Shown here piece after piece: positions 15,177-21,562 of a DNA stretch of 21,562 nt. This stretch comes from Coriobacteriaceae bacterium (GTDB lineage Bacteria; Actinomycetota; Coriobacteriia; Coriobacteriales; Coriobacteriaceae). A model generated the notes under the pieces. The model saw only the letters and a list, made by a program, of their open reading frames with translations. It searched no databases and was not told where the DNA came from. The translations under genes and the position numbers were made by a program. How positions within the stretch are numbered: the stretch's first letter is position 1; the number at the start of each line of letters is the position of its first letter. The stretch is from assembly GCA_902363125.1 (NCBI GenBank), contig CABIZD010000021.1, positions 1-21,562 of the forward strand, written 5' to 3'.

Positions 15177-16619
15177 ATGAAATACCAGAAGCTTTGCGAT
15201 GAAATCATCACAAAGGTCGGTGGTCGAGACAATGTGTTAGACGTGAGCCACTGCATTACGCGTCTCCGCTTCCACCTCAAGGATGAATCACTTGTCCAGA
15301 CCAATGAGCTTAAGGCGACGAAGGGCGTCGTTGACGTCATCCAGGCCGGCGGACAGTACCAGGTCGTGATCGGCGCCACCGTCGAGGCCGTCTACAACGA
15401 CCTTGTTCAGATTGGCGGGTTCGACGCCAAGCCTGCGCTTGATATCGATGAGGGCGACAATGTCAAGAAGGGCGATCCGTTCTCGCGCCTGCTCGCCATC
15501 ATTTCCGAGATTCTGCAGCCGGTTCTTGGTGTGCTTATGGCCGGTGGCTTCATCAAGTCGATGCTTGCGCTCTGCACGGTTGCCGGTTGGCTTGCCAAGG
15601 ACAGCAATACGTATGTGACGCTCTCGGCAATCGGAGATTCGGTCTTCTATTTCTTTCCGCTAATCATTGGCTGGACGTCGGCCAAGAAGTTCGGACTTAA
15701 GCCCGTTATGGGAATGGCGCTCGGCGGTATCCTCGTCTACCCGACGCTCGTTGCCCTTATGGGCGGAGATCCGCTCTACACGCTCGGCGCCGGTACGGTC
15801 TTCGAGTCCAATGTCTACGGTGATATTTTTGGCATCCCGCTGATCATGCAGAATTACTCATCGACGATTCTGCCTGCGATCTTTATCGTCTGGATTGCCT
15901 CCAAGGTGCACAAGGCCCTTTCTAACGCGCTGCCCGCGCTTGTGAGCTCGTTCTTCTCCAACATCCTGACGCTCCTCATTTGCGGCATCCTTGGCCTGCT
16001 TGTGGTCGGTCCGGTCATGACGGTCCTCTCCAACATCGTTGCCCAGATCATTCTGATGCTCATCAACTTCCAACCCGCCATCGCCGGCTTCGTCATCGGC
16101 ACGTTCTGGAGCCTGCTCGTCATGTTCGGCCTGCACTGGGGTATCATCCCGCTGTGGTTCCTCGATGTCGCAACCTACGGCTATGACCTCATTAACCCGC
16201 TCGTGTATGCAGGCGGTTGTGCCATCGCCGGCGCTGTGCTTGGCATGATCATCCGAACCAAGGACTCCGAGGAAAATGCTGCCGTCAACATTCCCGCCCT
16301 TGTCTCTTCGATTTTCGGTGTCAACGAGCCTGCGCTTTACGCCATCTTGCTGCCGCGTAAGCGCCTTATGTGGGCAACCTTTATTTCCGCTGGTGTAGGC
16401 GGCGCCATTGCCGGCCTCATGGGTGCCAAGCTCTATGCCTTCGGTGCCTCCGGCCCGCTCGGTTTCCCGAGCTTTATTAACCCTGCCGGCATCGACACGG
16501 GCTTTATCGGCCTTGTCATCTCCGGTGTGGTCGCTTTCGTTCTGGCTCTTGTCGCCGCTATGGTGATCGGTACCAAGAAGGACGAGGGCGGTAAGGCACT
16601 CAACATCTCGGTGGACTAG
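15177..16619 (+). CDS. PTS transporter EIIBC, beta-glucoside (sucrose/trehalose/glucoside) family, no EIIA domain
   Basis: Phosphotransferase permease of 480 residues that imports and phosphorylates a sugar or glycoside. The start ATG at 15177 has AAAAAGGAG 5 nt upstream; the frame is open for a long way upstream without a better start. The EIIB domain (about 1-85) carries the phosphorylation site Cys26 in VSHCITRLRFHLKD. A linker leads to the EIIC membrane domain from about residue 105 (SRLLAIISEILQPVLGVLMAGG), with about ten hydrophobic segments and the typical 'FGLHWGIIPLW' and 'SSIFGVNEPALYAILLPRKR'. The C-terminal EIIA domain found in many family members is absent, so phosphate must come from an EIIA encoded elsewhere. 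Last gene of the cluster, followed by a strong terminator. Confidence 0.93.
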   Translation: MKYQKLCDEIITKVGGRDNVLDVSHCITRLRFHLKDESLVQTNELKATKGVVDVIQAGGQYQVVIGATVEAVYNDLVQIGGFDAKPALDIDEGDNVKKGDPFSRLLAIISEILQPVLGVLMAGGFIKSMLALCTVAGWLAKDSNTYVTLSAIGDSVFYFFPLIIGWTSAKKFGLKPVMGMALGGILVYPTLVALMGGDPLYTLGAGTVFESNVYGDIFGIPLIMQNYSSTILPAIFIVWIASKVHKALSNALPALVSSFFSNILTLLICGILGLLVVGPVMTVLSNIVAQIILMLINFQPAIAGFVIGTFWSLLVMFGLHWGIIPLWFLDVATYGYDLINPLVYAGGCAIAGAVLGMIIRTKDSEENAAVNIPALVSSIFGVNEPALYAILLPRKRLMWATFISAGVGGAIAGLMGAKLYAFGASGPLGFPSFINPAGIDTGFIGLVISGVVAFVLALVAAMVIGTKKDEGGKALNISVD

Positions 16620-16639
16620 TCTTTCTGCGCACTTTAACT

Positions 16640-16680
16640 AAATATGCCTCGGACGGCGACGTGCCGCCCGAGGCATATTT
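16640..16680. terminator. Bidirectional terminator between the PTS gene and lysR
   Basis: AAATATGCCTCGG-A-CGGC (16640-16657) pairs with GCCG-C-CCGAGGCATATTT (16663-16680), with one A/C mismatch. The A/T-rich ends give a U-tract in both directions. It separates two convergent genes. Confidence 0.85.
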
Positions 16681-16742
16681 GTGTTTTGTGCCGCTGTCAT
16701 CGTGTTTGCGGACACAAGTCTGCGGTTGTGGAGCAGCGGGGA

Positions 16743-17666
16743 TTATGACGGTCGTGCCGCGTTAGAAGACGTACGGTCGCCCTGCAGGAGCTGACGGTAG
16801 GGGAGGAAGCCGATGAACGAGACGACCGCCTGCGAGTGCGCGGCGTTCCGCTTGAGGTAGAGCCTGACCTCGGAGGTCGTCGCGGGCTCAAGCGGCACCA
16901 GGGCTACCTTTCCGCTGGCGAGCGATTCCGCCGGCTTGCGCATGAGGAATGAGACGCCGGCGCCGCGCGCGACAAGGGAGATGATGTTCTCGGCTCGTTT
17001 GCCGGTGAACGTAACGCGTGGGCCAAATCCAGCTTCGCGACAAAGGGAAAGGACGAGCTCGCTTACGAACGAGCCTTGGGGAAGCATGAGGAAATTCTCG
17101 TCGATAAGGTCGTCTATCTCGACGGTGTCACGTTCGGCGAGCGGATGGTCGAGCGGAAGGACGGCCACGAGCCGGTCGGTCGTAAAGGGAATCTTTTTGA
17201 ACTCCGGCTCGATGGCGCCACTGTCACGGATGAAGGCCAGGTCAATGTCCTCGTGCAGGAGCATGCGCTTGAGTGTGTCGCCCTCGCCCTCGATGAGCTC
17301 GACAGAATATGAGGGGTTCGCCTGCTGAAAATCGATGACGGCGTCCGTGATCCCATAAGGGGCCATAATGGGGATAGAACCTACGGTGAGGTGCTCGAGC
17401 GGCTCACCTGCGCCTATTTGAATGGCGGCAAGATAGCGGTGCTGAAGCGTCGCAATTTTTTGCGCATAGGGGAGGAGCGCTTCACCTTGCGCGGTGAGTG
17501 TTACGTGGCGCTGGCTTCGATCGATGAGCTTGCAGCCGAGTTCGTGCTCCATTGCCATGATGTGCTTGGAGAGGGTTGATTGCGACATGAAAAGCAGTTC
17601 CGCCGCATCAAGAAACGTGCGTGACTGCGCTAAGATGGCGAATTCGCCAAAGCGGCTGATATCCAT
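16743..17666 (-). CDS. LysR-type transcriptional regulator (convergent to the PTS cluster)
   Basis: LTTR of 307 residues with its start ATG at 17666, preceded by GGAGGCCTCCC. The helix-turn-helix lies at residues of about 3-60 (FGEFAILAQSRTFLDAAELL and SQSTLSKHIMAMEHELG). The effector domain begins near LTVGSIPIMAPYG and contains the usual LPLDHPLA and VARGAGVSFL stretches. It sits at the downstream end of the amidohydrolase-ceramidase-PTS cluster, which has an LTTR box in front, so it is the natural candidate regulator, although LTTRs are more often divergent from their targets. It lies 36 nt downstream of the second PDF gene on the same strand and is probably cotranscribed with it. Confidence 0.93.
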   Translation of the reverse strand: MDISRFGEFAILAQSRTFLDAAELLFMSQSTLSKHIMAMEHELGCKLIDRSQRHVTLTAQGEALLPYAQKIATLQHRYLAAIQIGAGEPLEHLTVGSIPIMAPYGITDAVIDFQQANPSYSVELIEGEGDTLKRMLLHEDIDLAFIRDSGAIEPEFKKIPFTTDRLVAVLPLDHPLAERDTVEIDDLIDENFLMLPQGSFVSELVLSLCREAGFGPRVTFTGKRAENIISLVARGAGVSFLMRKPAESLASGKVALVPLEPATTSEVRLYLKRNAAHSQAVVSFIGFLPYRQLLQGDRTSSNAARPS

Positions 17667-17702
17667 AGGGAGGCCTCCGGTACCCTCATTTTGGCAGGTG
17701 GC

Positions 17703-18113
17703 CTAAACCACGACGCCATTGCAGTGGTCGATTTCGTGCTGGATGATTTCGGCGGTGTAGCTCGAGAAGTTTTTGATGCGGTGGACGAAGTTCTCGTCTA
17801 AATACTCAACCTTAATGCGGCGATAGCGGGTACAGGGACGCTCGCCGATCAGCGAGAGGCATCCTTCGCTCGTCTGATAGGCATTGACCTGCTCAAGAAT
17901 TTGAGGGTTGTACATCAGGAGTGTCCTGTTGCCGTCCTTTACGCAGATGATGCGCTTGCGCACACCGATCATGTTGGCGGCGAGCCCCACGCACTCGTGC
18001 TCATGCTCGTGGAGTGTATCCAGGAGGTCCTGCCCGGTCGCGGCATCGTCGGGTCCCGCGTCTTCGGAAGGCAGGCGCAAAAAGAACTCGGATTTCATGA
18101 TGGGCTTAATCAT
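17703..18113 (-). CDS. def: Peptide deformylase, ANM-variant paralogue
   Basis: PDF of 136 residues with its start ATG at 18113 (GAGGAG 8 nt upstream); the frame is open for 72 more codons without a ribosome site. Motif 2 EGCLS and motif 3 QHEIDH are intact, so the metal ligands and catalytic Glu are present. Motif 1 reads VGLAANMIG, with Met where canonical enzymes have the oxyanion-stabilising Gln. This variant is, to my knowledge, common in short Gram-positive PDF paralogues (also with N-terminus MIKPIMK and IIQHEIDHC). It probably acts on formyl-Met or a related N-formyl substrate. It lacks the C-terminal helix of long type 1 PDFs. It is upstream of, and close to, the LysR gene and divergent from an MFS exporter. 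The complementary defect in the paralogue at 3755-4174 is notable. Confidence 0.88.
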   Translation of the reverse strand: MIKPIMKSEFFLRLPSEDAGPDDAATGQDLLDTLHEHEHECVGLAANMIGVRKRIICVKDGNRTLLMYNPQILEQVNAYQTSEGCLSLIGERPCTRYRRIKVEYLDENFVHRIKNFSSYTAEIIQHEIDHCNGVVV

Positions 18114-18200
18114 GGCGGGCTCCTCATGTCTTATGCTTTCGTGGACTTTTAATAATAGCGCGGAAGGAAAGCTGTGCGTCCGCGTTACAATCTTTCGACG

Positions 18201-18206
18201 TTGGAC
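18201..18206 (+). promoter_or_regulatory. Possible -35 element for the MFS exporter
   Basis: TTGGAC, with the nearest -10 candidate TGTACG 19 nt downstream. Both are weak matches. Confidence 0.25.
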
Positions 18207-18243
18207 CATGTTGCCAGATTCGTCGTGTACGGCGTTTGGCGTA

Positions 18244-18272
18244 AGTCTAGGGCTCATTTTTCGCCCTGGACT
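18244..18272. other. Hairpin in the leader of the MFS exporter gene
   Basis: AGTCTAGGGC (18244-18253) pairs with GCCCTGGACT (18263-18272), one G-U, across the loop TCATTTTTC, 46 nt before the MFS start codon. It could be an operator or an attenuator-like leader structure. There is no U-tract directly after it. Confidence 0.45.
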
Positions 18273-18318
18273 GTTCCTCTGGGGCGATGCGACTGTCGTT
18301 CCAAGAGGAAGGAAATGC

Positions 18319-19734
18319 ATGGGGAGCAAATCTCAGCAACAAGTTCAAGCAACGCCATTGGCTACTGCGGCGATTCTCGTCGTAATGTATATTGCAGCCT
18401 TTGTTGCCGCGTTTAACGAGAACATCATTAACGTGGCGTTGCACGACATTATGGCGGCCTTTTCGGCGAGTGCTACCACGGCGCAGTGGCTCGTCTCGGG
18501 CTACATGATCGTGACGTCGATCTTTACGGCCATCATGGCCTTCCTGTCCGGCCGTTTCTCAACGCGCAAGCTGTTATTTTTCGCATGCGGATGTATGGTC
18601 GCCGGCGAAGTCCTGTGTCTGATCGCTCCGTCGTTTAGCGTTTTGCTGCCAAGTCGTATTTTGCAGGCTGCGGGATCGGGCATCTTGTTTCCGCTCATGA
18701 TGAACGTGGTGCTGTCTTGCGCCCCGCGCGAGAAGCTCGGTCTGTATCTGAGCCTGGGCGGTGCCTGCATTACGCTAGGGCCGGCGTTTGGACCCGTAAT
18801 CAGCGGTCTTATGTGCACGTTGTTCGGCTGGAGGGCGGTGTTCGTAGTGCCGCTGGTGGGCGGTATTGTGGTCGCTGCGGCGGGCGTTAAGCTTGTTCAA
18901 AATGTCGGAGAGCGCTCGAACACCACGCTTGATATTCTGTCGGTTGTTTTGCTCGCCGCCGGCATTACGGCATTTGTGTATTCCGTAGGCGAGTTCTCGA
19001 CCAATCTGATTGCCGGCATCGTGACGCTTATCGCCGCCATTGTGCTGCTCGGCCTGTTTGCGGCCCGCCAGCTCAAACTCGAGCATCCGGTGCTTAACGT
19101 GCGTCCCATGGCGAGCGTTCGTTTTTGGCCTGCGTGCCTGCTTGTGGTGGTGTCGATGATGACGACGTTCTCGATGAGCGTTTTGTTGCCGCTCTATTTT
19201 GAGGGCGCATACGGCATGACCGCACTTGTTGCGGGCTTGCTCATTTTGCCGGCGATTGCCTGTAACGCCGTGACCTCGATTGTGGGCGGACGCGTGATGG
19301 ACGCCCGTGGCGCATGGCCGCTGCTGCCGGTCGGCTTTGCCCTGATTGCCGTGGGGCAGACTGCCATCTCGATGACTGCGGCGAGTATGAACATCGGCGT
19401 CGTTGTGGCGCTGACCGTTGTGGTGTATGCCGGAGTCGGTTTGGTGCTGAGCCCCTCGCAAACGGCCGGCTTGGAGACGCTGCCTGCCGCTGAGCATCCC
19501 CACGGAACGGCATTGCTTAACACGTGGAACATGATTGCCGCATCGTTTGGCCCATCGCTGTTTATCGGTCTGCTCTCGAGTTCTGCTGCGACCGCCGGCG
19601 CAGCTGGCGCTGCGACCGACGTTGCCCAGGCGATTGGATTTGCAGCTGCCGTGCGTGTGGCGGCTGTGATTGCCGTGGTCGGGTTCGCGACGTCGCTGGT
19701 GTACGCTCATCGCGAGTCGCACATGTCGCATTAA
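18319..19734 (+). CDS. MFS transporter, DHA2-type multidrug efflux
   Basis: Proton-driven exporter of 471 residues with about 14 hydrophobic segments, the size and layout of the DHA2 (EmrB/QacA) family. The start ATG at 18319 follows AGGAAGG; the overlapping ATG at 18315 is out of frame and the upstream frame has no ribosome site. Helix 1 carries NENIINVALHDI (DHA2 equivalent of motif D1), then TAQWLVSGYMI. The helix 2-3 loop has SGRFSTRKL (motif A), and helix 5 has GPAFGPVISG (antiporter motif C). The substrate cannot be read from the sequence. It is divergent from the PDF variant gene across a 205-bp gap. Confidence 0.92.
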   Translation: MGSKSQQQVQATPLATAAILVVMYIAAFVAAFNENIINVALHDIMAAFSASATTAQWLVSGYMIVTSIFTAIMAFLSGRFSTRKLLFFACGCMVAGEVLCLIAPSFSVLLPSRILQAAGSGILFPLMMNVVLSCAPREKLGLYLSLGGACITLGPAFGPVISGLMCTLFGWRAVFVVPLVGGIVVAAAGVKLVQNVGERSNTTLDILSVVLLAAGITAFVYSVGEFSTNLIAGIVTLIAAIVLLGLFAARQLKLEHPVLNVRPMASVRFWPACLLVVVSMMTTFSMSVLLPLYFEGAYGMTALVAGLLILPAIACNAVTSIVGGRVMDARGAWPLLPVGFALIAVGQTAISMTAASMNIGVVVALTVVVYAGVGLVLSPSQTAGLETLPAAEHPHGTALLNTWNMIAASFGPSLFIGLLSSSAATAGAAGAATDVAQAIGFAAAVRVAAVIAVVGFATSLVYAHRESHMSH

Positions 19735-19886
19735 TGTGTGCACATAGATTCTGCAGCTAGATTGGATGGCGACACCATAAACTAATGGACGTTTTGCCGA
19801 GAGGCATGAATGTTTAAAGCGCAAAGAGTGCGCGACGGGCCCCGCGAATGGGGCGATGATGCCCGAGAGGGCCAAGAAGGAGTCTC

Positions 19887-20798
19887 ATGTCCGAGAACGA
19901 AGAGATCATGAACGAGACCGAGAACGAGACCATGGCTGCCGAGGTCGAGGCAGTCGAGACCGTGGAGACCGAAGCTGCCGAGGTTGAGGCTGCTGACGAG
20001 GTTTCCGCCGAGGAGGAGGCCGAGGTTGTCGAGGCCGCCGTTGATTACGATGACGAAGAGCTGATGGACAAGATGCAGAAGGCCGCCCGCCTGCTGCGTA
20101 GCCGTCGCTTTGCTATTTCTAAGGAGGAGGAGGCCAAGGCCGAGCGCATGGCGAACATCGAGCGCGCCATCAAGCTTCTTGACCTCAAGCCCAAGATGGA
20201 GCAGAAGGAAATGTCCGACCTGCTGGGCATGCGCCTCCGTGAGCTCGATGGCCTGATGGCCGAGGCCGAGGCTGCCGATCTGGTCGGCCGCATCGACGAC
20301 GCCGAGGGCGATATGCGCAAGATCGTCGTCTTCGCTGCCGAGGATGCCGCTGAGGGCCTGGTCGAGCTTGCCAACAAGAAGGAGAAGCTCCTGCCCGAGC
20401 TTTCTTACGAGGAGGCCACCGAGCTGATGGCCGCTCTCGATAAGGTCATCGCTCCGCTTGTCGCCATGGGCCTGGACGAGGACCGCGGTCCTCGCGGCGG
20501 TCGTGACGACCGTGGCGGTCGCGGTGGCGATCGAGGCGGCCGTGGCGGCTTTGGTGACCGCGGTGGCCGTGGCGGCGACCGTGGCGGTCGCGGTGGCGAT
20601 CGCGGCGGCCGTGGCGGCTTTGGTGACCGTGGCGGCGACCGTGGCGGTCGCGGCGGCTTTGGCGGCAACCGTGGTGGCTATGGCGATCGCGGTGGCAACC
20701 GTGGCGGCTTCGGCGGCAACCGCGGTAACGACCGCGGCGGTCGCGGTGGCGATCGTGGCGGCCGCAACGGCGGCGGCTTCCGCGGCAACCGTTTTTAG
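19887..20798 (+). CDS. Acidic MarR-like winged-helix protein with C-terminal RGG repeat tail
   Basis: Protein of 303 residues in three parts. Residues 1-58 are strongly acidic (Glu, Ala, Val). Residues of about 60-195 are helical and read like a MarR-type winged helix-turn-helix: IERAIKLLDL, MEQKEMSDLLG, RLRELDGLMAEAEAADLVGR, a wing around DDAEGDMRKIVVF, then dimerisation-type helices ending LSYEEATELMAALDKVIAPL. Residues 200-303 hold about 20 RGG motifs spaced by Asp, Phe-Gly-Asp or Phe-Gly-Gly-Asn. RGG tails are known RNA-binding and phase-separating elements. The start ATG at 19887 has AAGGAGT 5 nt upstream. The 5' leader (19735-19886) has small hairpins but no clear promoter. The gene is monocistronic. 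The winged-helix call rests on pattern only; the function is not known to me. Confidence 0.85.
   Translation: MSENEEIMNETENETMAAEVEAVETVETEAAEVEAADEVSAEEEAEVVEAAVDYDDEELMDKMQKAARLLRSRRFAISKEEEAKAERMANIERAIKLLDLKPKMEQKEMSDLLGMRLRELDGLMAEAEAADLVGRIDDAEGDMRKIVVFAAEDAAEGLVELANKKEKLLPELSYEEATELMAALDKVIAPLVAMGLDEDRGPRGGRDDRGGRGGDRGGRGGFGDRGGRGGDRGGRGGDRGGRGGFGDRGGDRGGRGGFGGNRGGYGDRGGNRGGFGGNRGNDRGGRGGDRGGRNGGGFRGNRF
20480..20795 (+). repeat. Tandem GGY-CGY-GGY repeats encoding the RGG tail
   Basis: Imperfect short tandem repeats of units such as GGCGGTCGCGGTGGCGAT encode RGGRGGD and RGGFGD blocks. Mixed third positions show the repeats are not freshly copied, but the region should be prone to length variation by slippage. 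Confidence 0.8.
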
Positions 20799-20824
20799 TT
20801 ACGGCGTTTTACCAAACGCCGTAA
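20799..20824 (+). terminator. Hairpin directly after the RGG gene stop codon
   Basis: TTACGGCGTTT (20799-20809) and AAACGCCGTAA (20814-20824) form a perfect 11-bp stem with the loop TACC. It begins at the base after the stop codon. No U-tract follows, so it may be a 3'-end stabiliser rather than a simple terminator. Confidence 0.55.
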
Positions 20825-20841
20825 CGGCTCGGCGCTGCAAA

Positions 20842-20934
20842 CCCGCCAGAGCGGCAATCTGCCTTTCAACTTCGGCGGCATGACCAGAAGGTCAATGCCG
20901 CCTTGTTTCAAGGCACCTTGCTCGCTCTGGCGGG
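20842..20934. ncRNA. 93-nt composite hairpin, candidate structured RNA or repeat element
   Basis: Nested pairing spans the whole segment: CCCGCCAGAGCG with CGCTCTGGCGGG (20842-20853/20923-20934), GCAA/TTGC (20854-20857/20918-20921), TGCCTT/AAGGCA (20860-20865/20910-20915), and an inner stem GGCGGCATGACC with GGTC-A-ATGCCGCC (20874-20885/20890-20902, one bulge) closed by AGAA. No ORF explains it. It could be a small RNA, an mRNA 3' element of the RGG gene, or a folded mobile repeat. Confidence 0.45.
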
Positions 20935-20975
20935 CTTTCGCTCATATGACCCAATCCGCTGTCAAGAGCCACAAT

Positions 20976-21011
20976 GGCCCCGCCGACCGCTTGCAATCGG
21001 TCGGCGGGGCC
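20976..21011. terminator. GC-rich hairpin, possible terminator
   Basis: GGCCCCGCCGACCG (20976-20989) and CGGTCGGCGGGGCC (20998-21011) form a perfect 14-bp stem with an 8-nt loop. It lies between the RGG gene and the end of the IS110 transposase gene, which converge. No U-tract is visible. Confidence 0.5.
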
Positions 21012-21220
21012 TGCCGTTAACCCGTCCCGGTCCGCCCCCGGCATGTCGTCGACGCCTTCGGCTCAGTCTCATATCCGCGGATACCGTTCTGTCGGCCCGC
21101 ACTCCATTCCTTCGGTGGGGCTCCCCAAGTCTGACTACGCGCATGCGGCCGCCGCCGCGCGCCCAGCGAAAGCGGGGGTATCCCCGAAGGCCGCCCGGCT
21201 CGCCGGGACGGGGGCTATGT
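21012..21220 (-). other. 3' flank of the IS110-family transposase, rich in short hairpins
   Basis: This 209-nt non-coding stretch follows the transposase stop. On the minus strand it contains several compact stems (for example CCCGG-CGAG-CCGGG, GGGG-ATA-CCCC, TGGGG-AG-CCCCA). It should contain the right end of the element. I cannot place the exact element boundary, and no ORF here is credible. Confidence 0.4.
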
Positions 21221-21562
21221 CTATTCCGCGCCCTCCCGGCACATCATGCCGAGGGCCCACAGCCACCTCACGAGCTCGGCCGCGGTGGCCGCGTTGGCCT
21301 TCGCCGCGGGCACGCCGCGGGCGAGCATCTCCTCGCGCCGCCGCAGGAGCCGCTCGGACCCCTTCCTCCCGTGCATCCTTATCTCGAGGGGCACGCCCGT
21401 GTCCCTTGGCATGAGCTTCGGCTGGTGCCGTGCCGCGGCGTAGCACCATGAGCCCTCAACGGCCAGCTTCCTCACGAGCGCGTTGCCCGCACCGCTGATG
21501 CCTCCGAGCCGCACGGAGTCGCCACTCGACCTCTGACTCGGCGCGAGGCCGAAATAGGCCGT
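21221..21562 (-). CDS. IS110-family transposase, C-terminal part (partial)
   Basis: The frame enters from the right edge and ends with TAG at 21221-21223, giving 113 visible residues. It begins TAYFGLAPSQRSSGDSVRLG and continues GGISGAGNALVRKLAVEGSW. This matches the C-terminal 'transposase_20' domain of IS110-family enzymes, where YLGL.PSEYSSG and GGITK.GN..LRR.LVEAAW are hallmarks and contain the catalytic Ser region. The N-terminal DEDD RuvC-like domain lies outside the window. IS110 elements move by RNA-guided recombination using a bridge (seek) RNA encoded in a non-coding end of the element. Whether the copy is complete cannot be judged here. Confidence 0.9.
   Translation of the reverse strand, partial: TAYFGLAPSQRSSGDSVRLGGISGAGNALVRKLAVEGSWCYAAARHQPKLMPRDTGVPLEIRMHGRKGSERLLRRREEMLARGVPAAKANAATAAELVRWLWALGMMCREGAE

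Noticed and set aside
18775..19875. Minus-strand open frame of 366 codons opposite the MFS gene
   Set aside because: The Arg/His/Gln-rich product is antisense to a well-supported transporter and has no ribosome site.
20480..20795. Short regular repeats that might suggest a CRISPR-like array
   Set aside because: The repeats are in frame, encode RGG motifs without interruption and have no unique spacers of constant length.

Overview
The window looks like chromosomal DNA of a gut-associated, high-GC Gram-positive bacterium, most plausibly Collinsella or a close relative in the Coriobacteriia. The basis is the GC-rich coding sequence with strong Shine-Dalgarno sites, a bile salt hydrolase, a surface protein ending in an LAxTG-type sorting signal, and protein families common in that group. 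This is inference; there is no rRNA or other phylogenetic marker in the window.

Left part (1-8652). After the tail of an unidentified gene (3-56, +) come a minus-strand cell-wall-anchored beta-helix protein (265-2040) and a minus-strand NCS2 purine permease (2248-3561). The last 14 codons, stop and terminator of the permease occur a second time at 130-243, so the surface-protein gene is bracketed by direct repeats. Next are two plus-strand genes, a peptide deformylase-like protein whose HExxH motif reads HMIDH (3755-4174) and a choloylglycine/bile salt hydrolase (4306-5271). A strong bidirectional hairpin separates them from the minus-strand Kup potassium transporter (5351-7582). An EamA/DMT permease (7741-8652, -) follows and is divergent from a LysR regulator (8771-9628, +), with an LTTR-type inverted repeat between the two.

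Centre (9640-17670). One reading frame joins an XRE helix-turn-helix domain to a complete AlaA-type alanine aminotransferase. A second Shine-Dalgarno and ATG lie exactly where stand-alone AlaA would start, and TTGAAC repeats lie upstream. Then comes a four-gene plus-strand cluster: a divergent amidohydrolase-2 protein, two tandem neutral-ceramidase-fold hydrolases and a beta-glucoside-type PTS EIIBC. It has a well-placed LTTR box and promoter in front and ends at a strong terminator facing a convergent LysR gene. This looks like an import-and-cleavage pathway for an unknown PTS substrate and is the best candidate for an undescribed system.

Right part (17700-21562). A second peptide deformylase variant (HEIDH intact, motif 1 Gln replaced by Met) lies just upstream of the LysR gene and is divergent from a DHA2-type MFS efflux pump (18319-19734). 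Then comes an acidic, MarR-like winged-helix protein with about 20 RGG motifs at its C-terminus (19887-20798), followed by a run of hairpins that includes a 93-nt composite stem. The window ends inside the C-terminal part of an IS110-family transposase on the minus strand (21221-21562).
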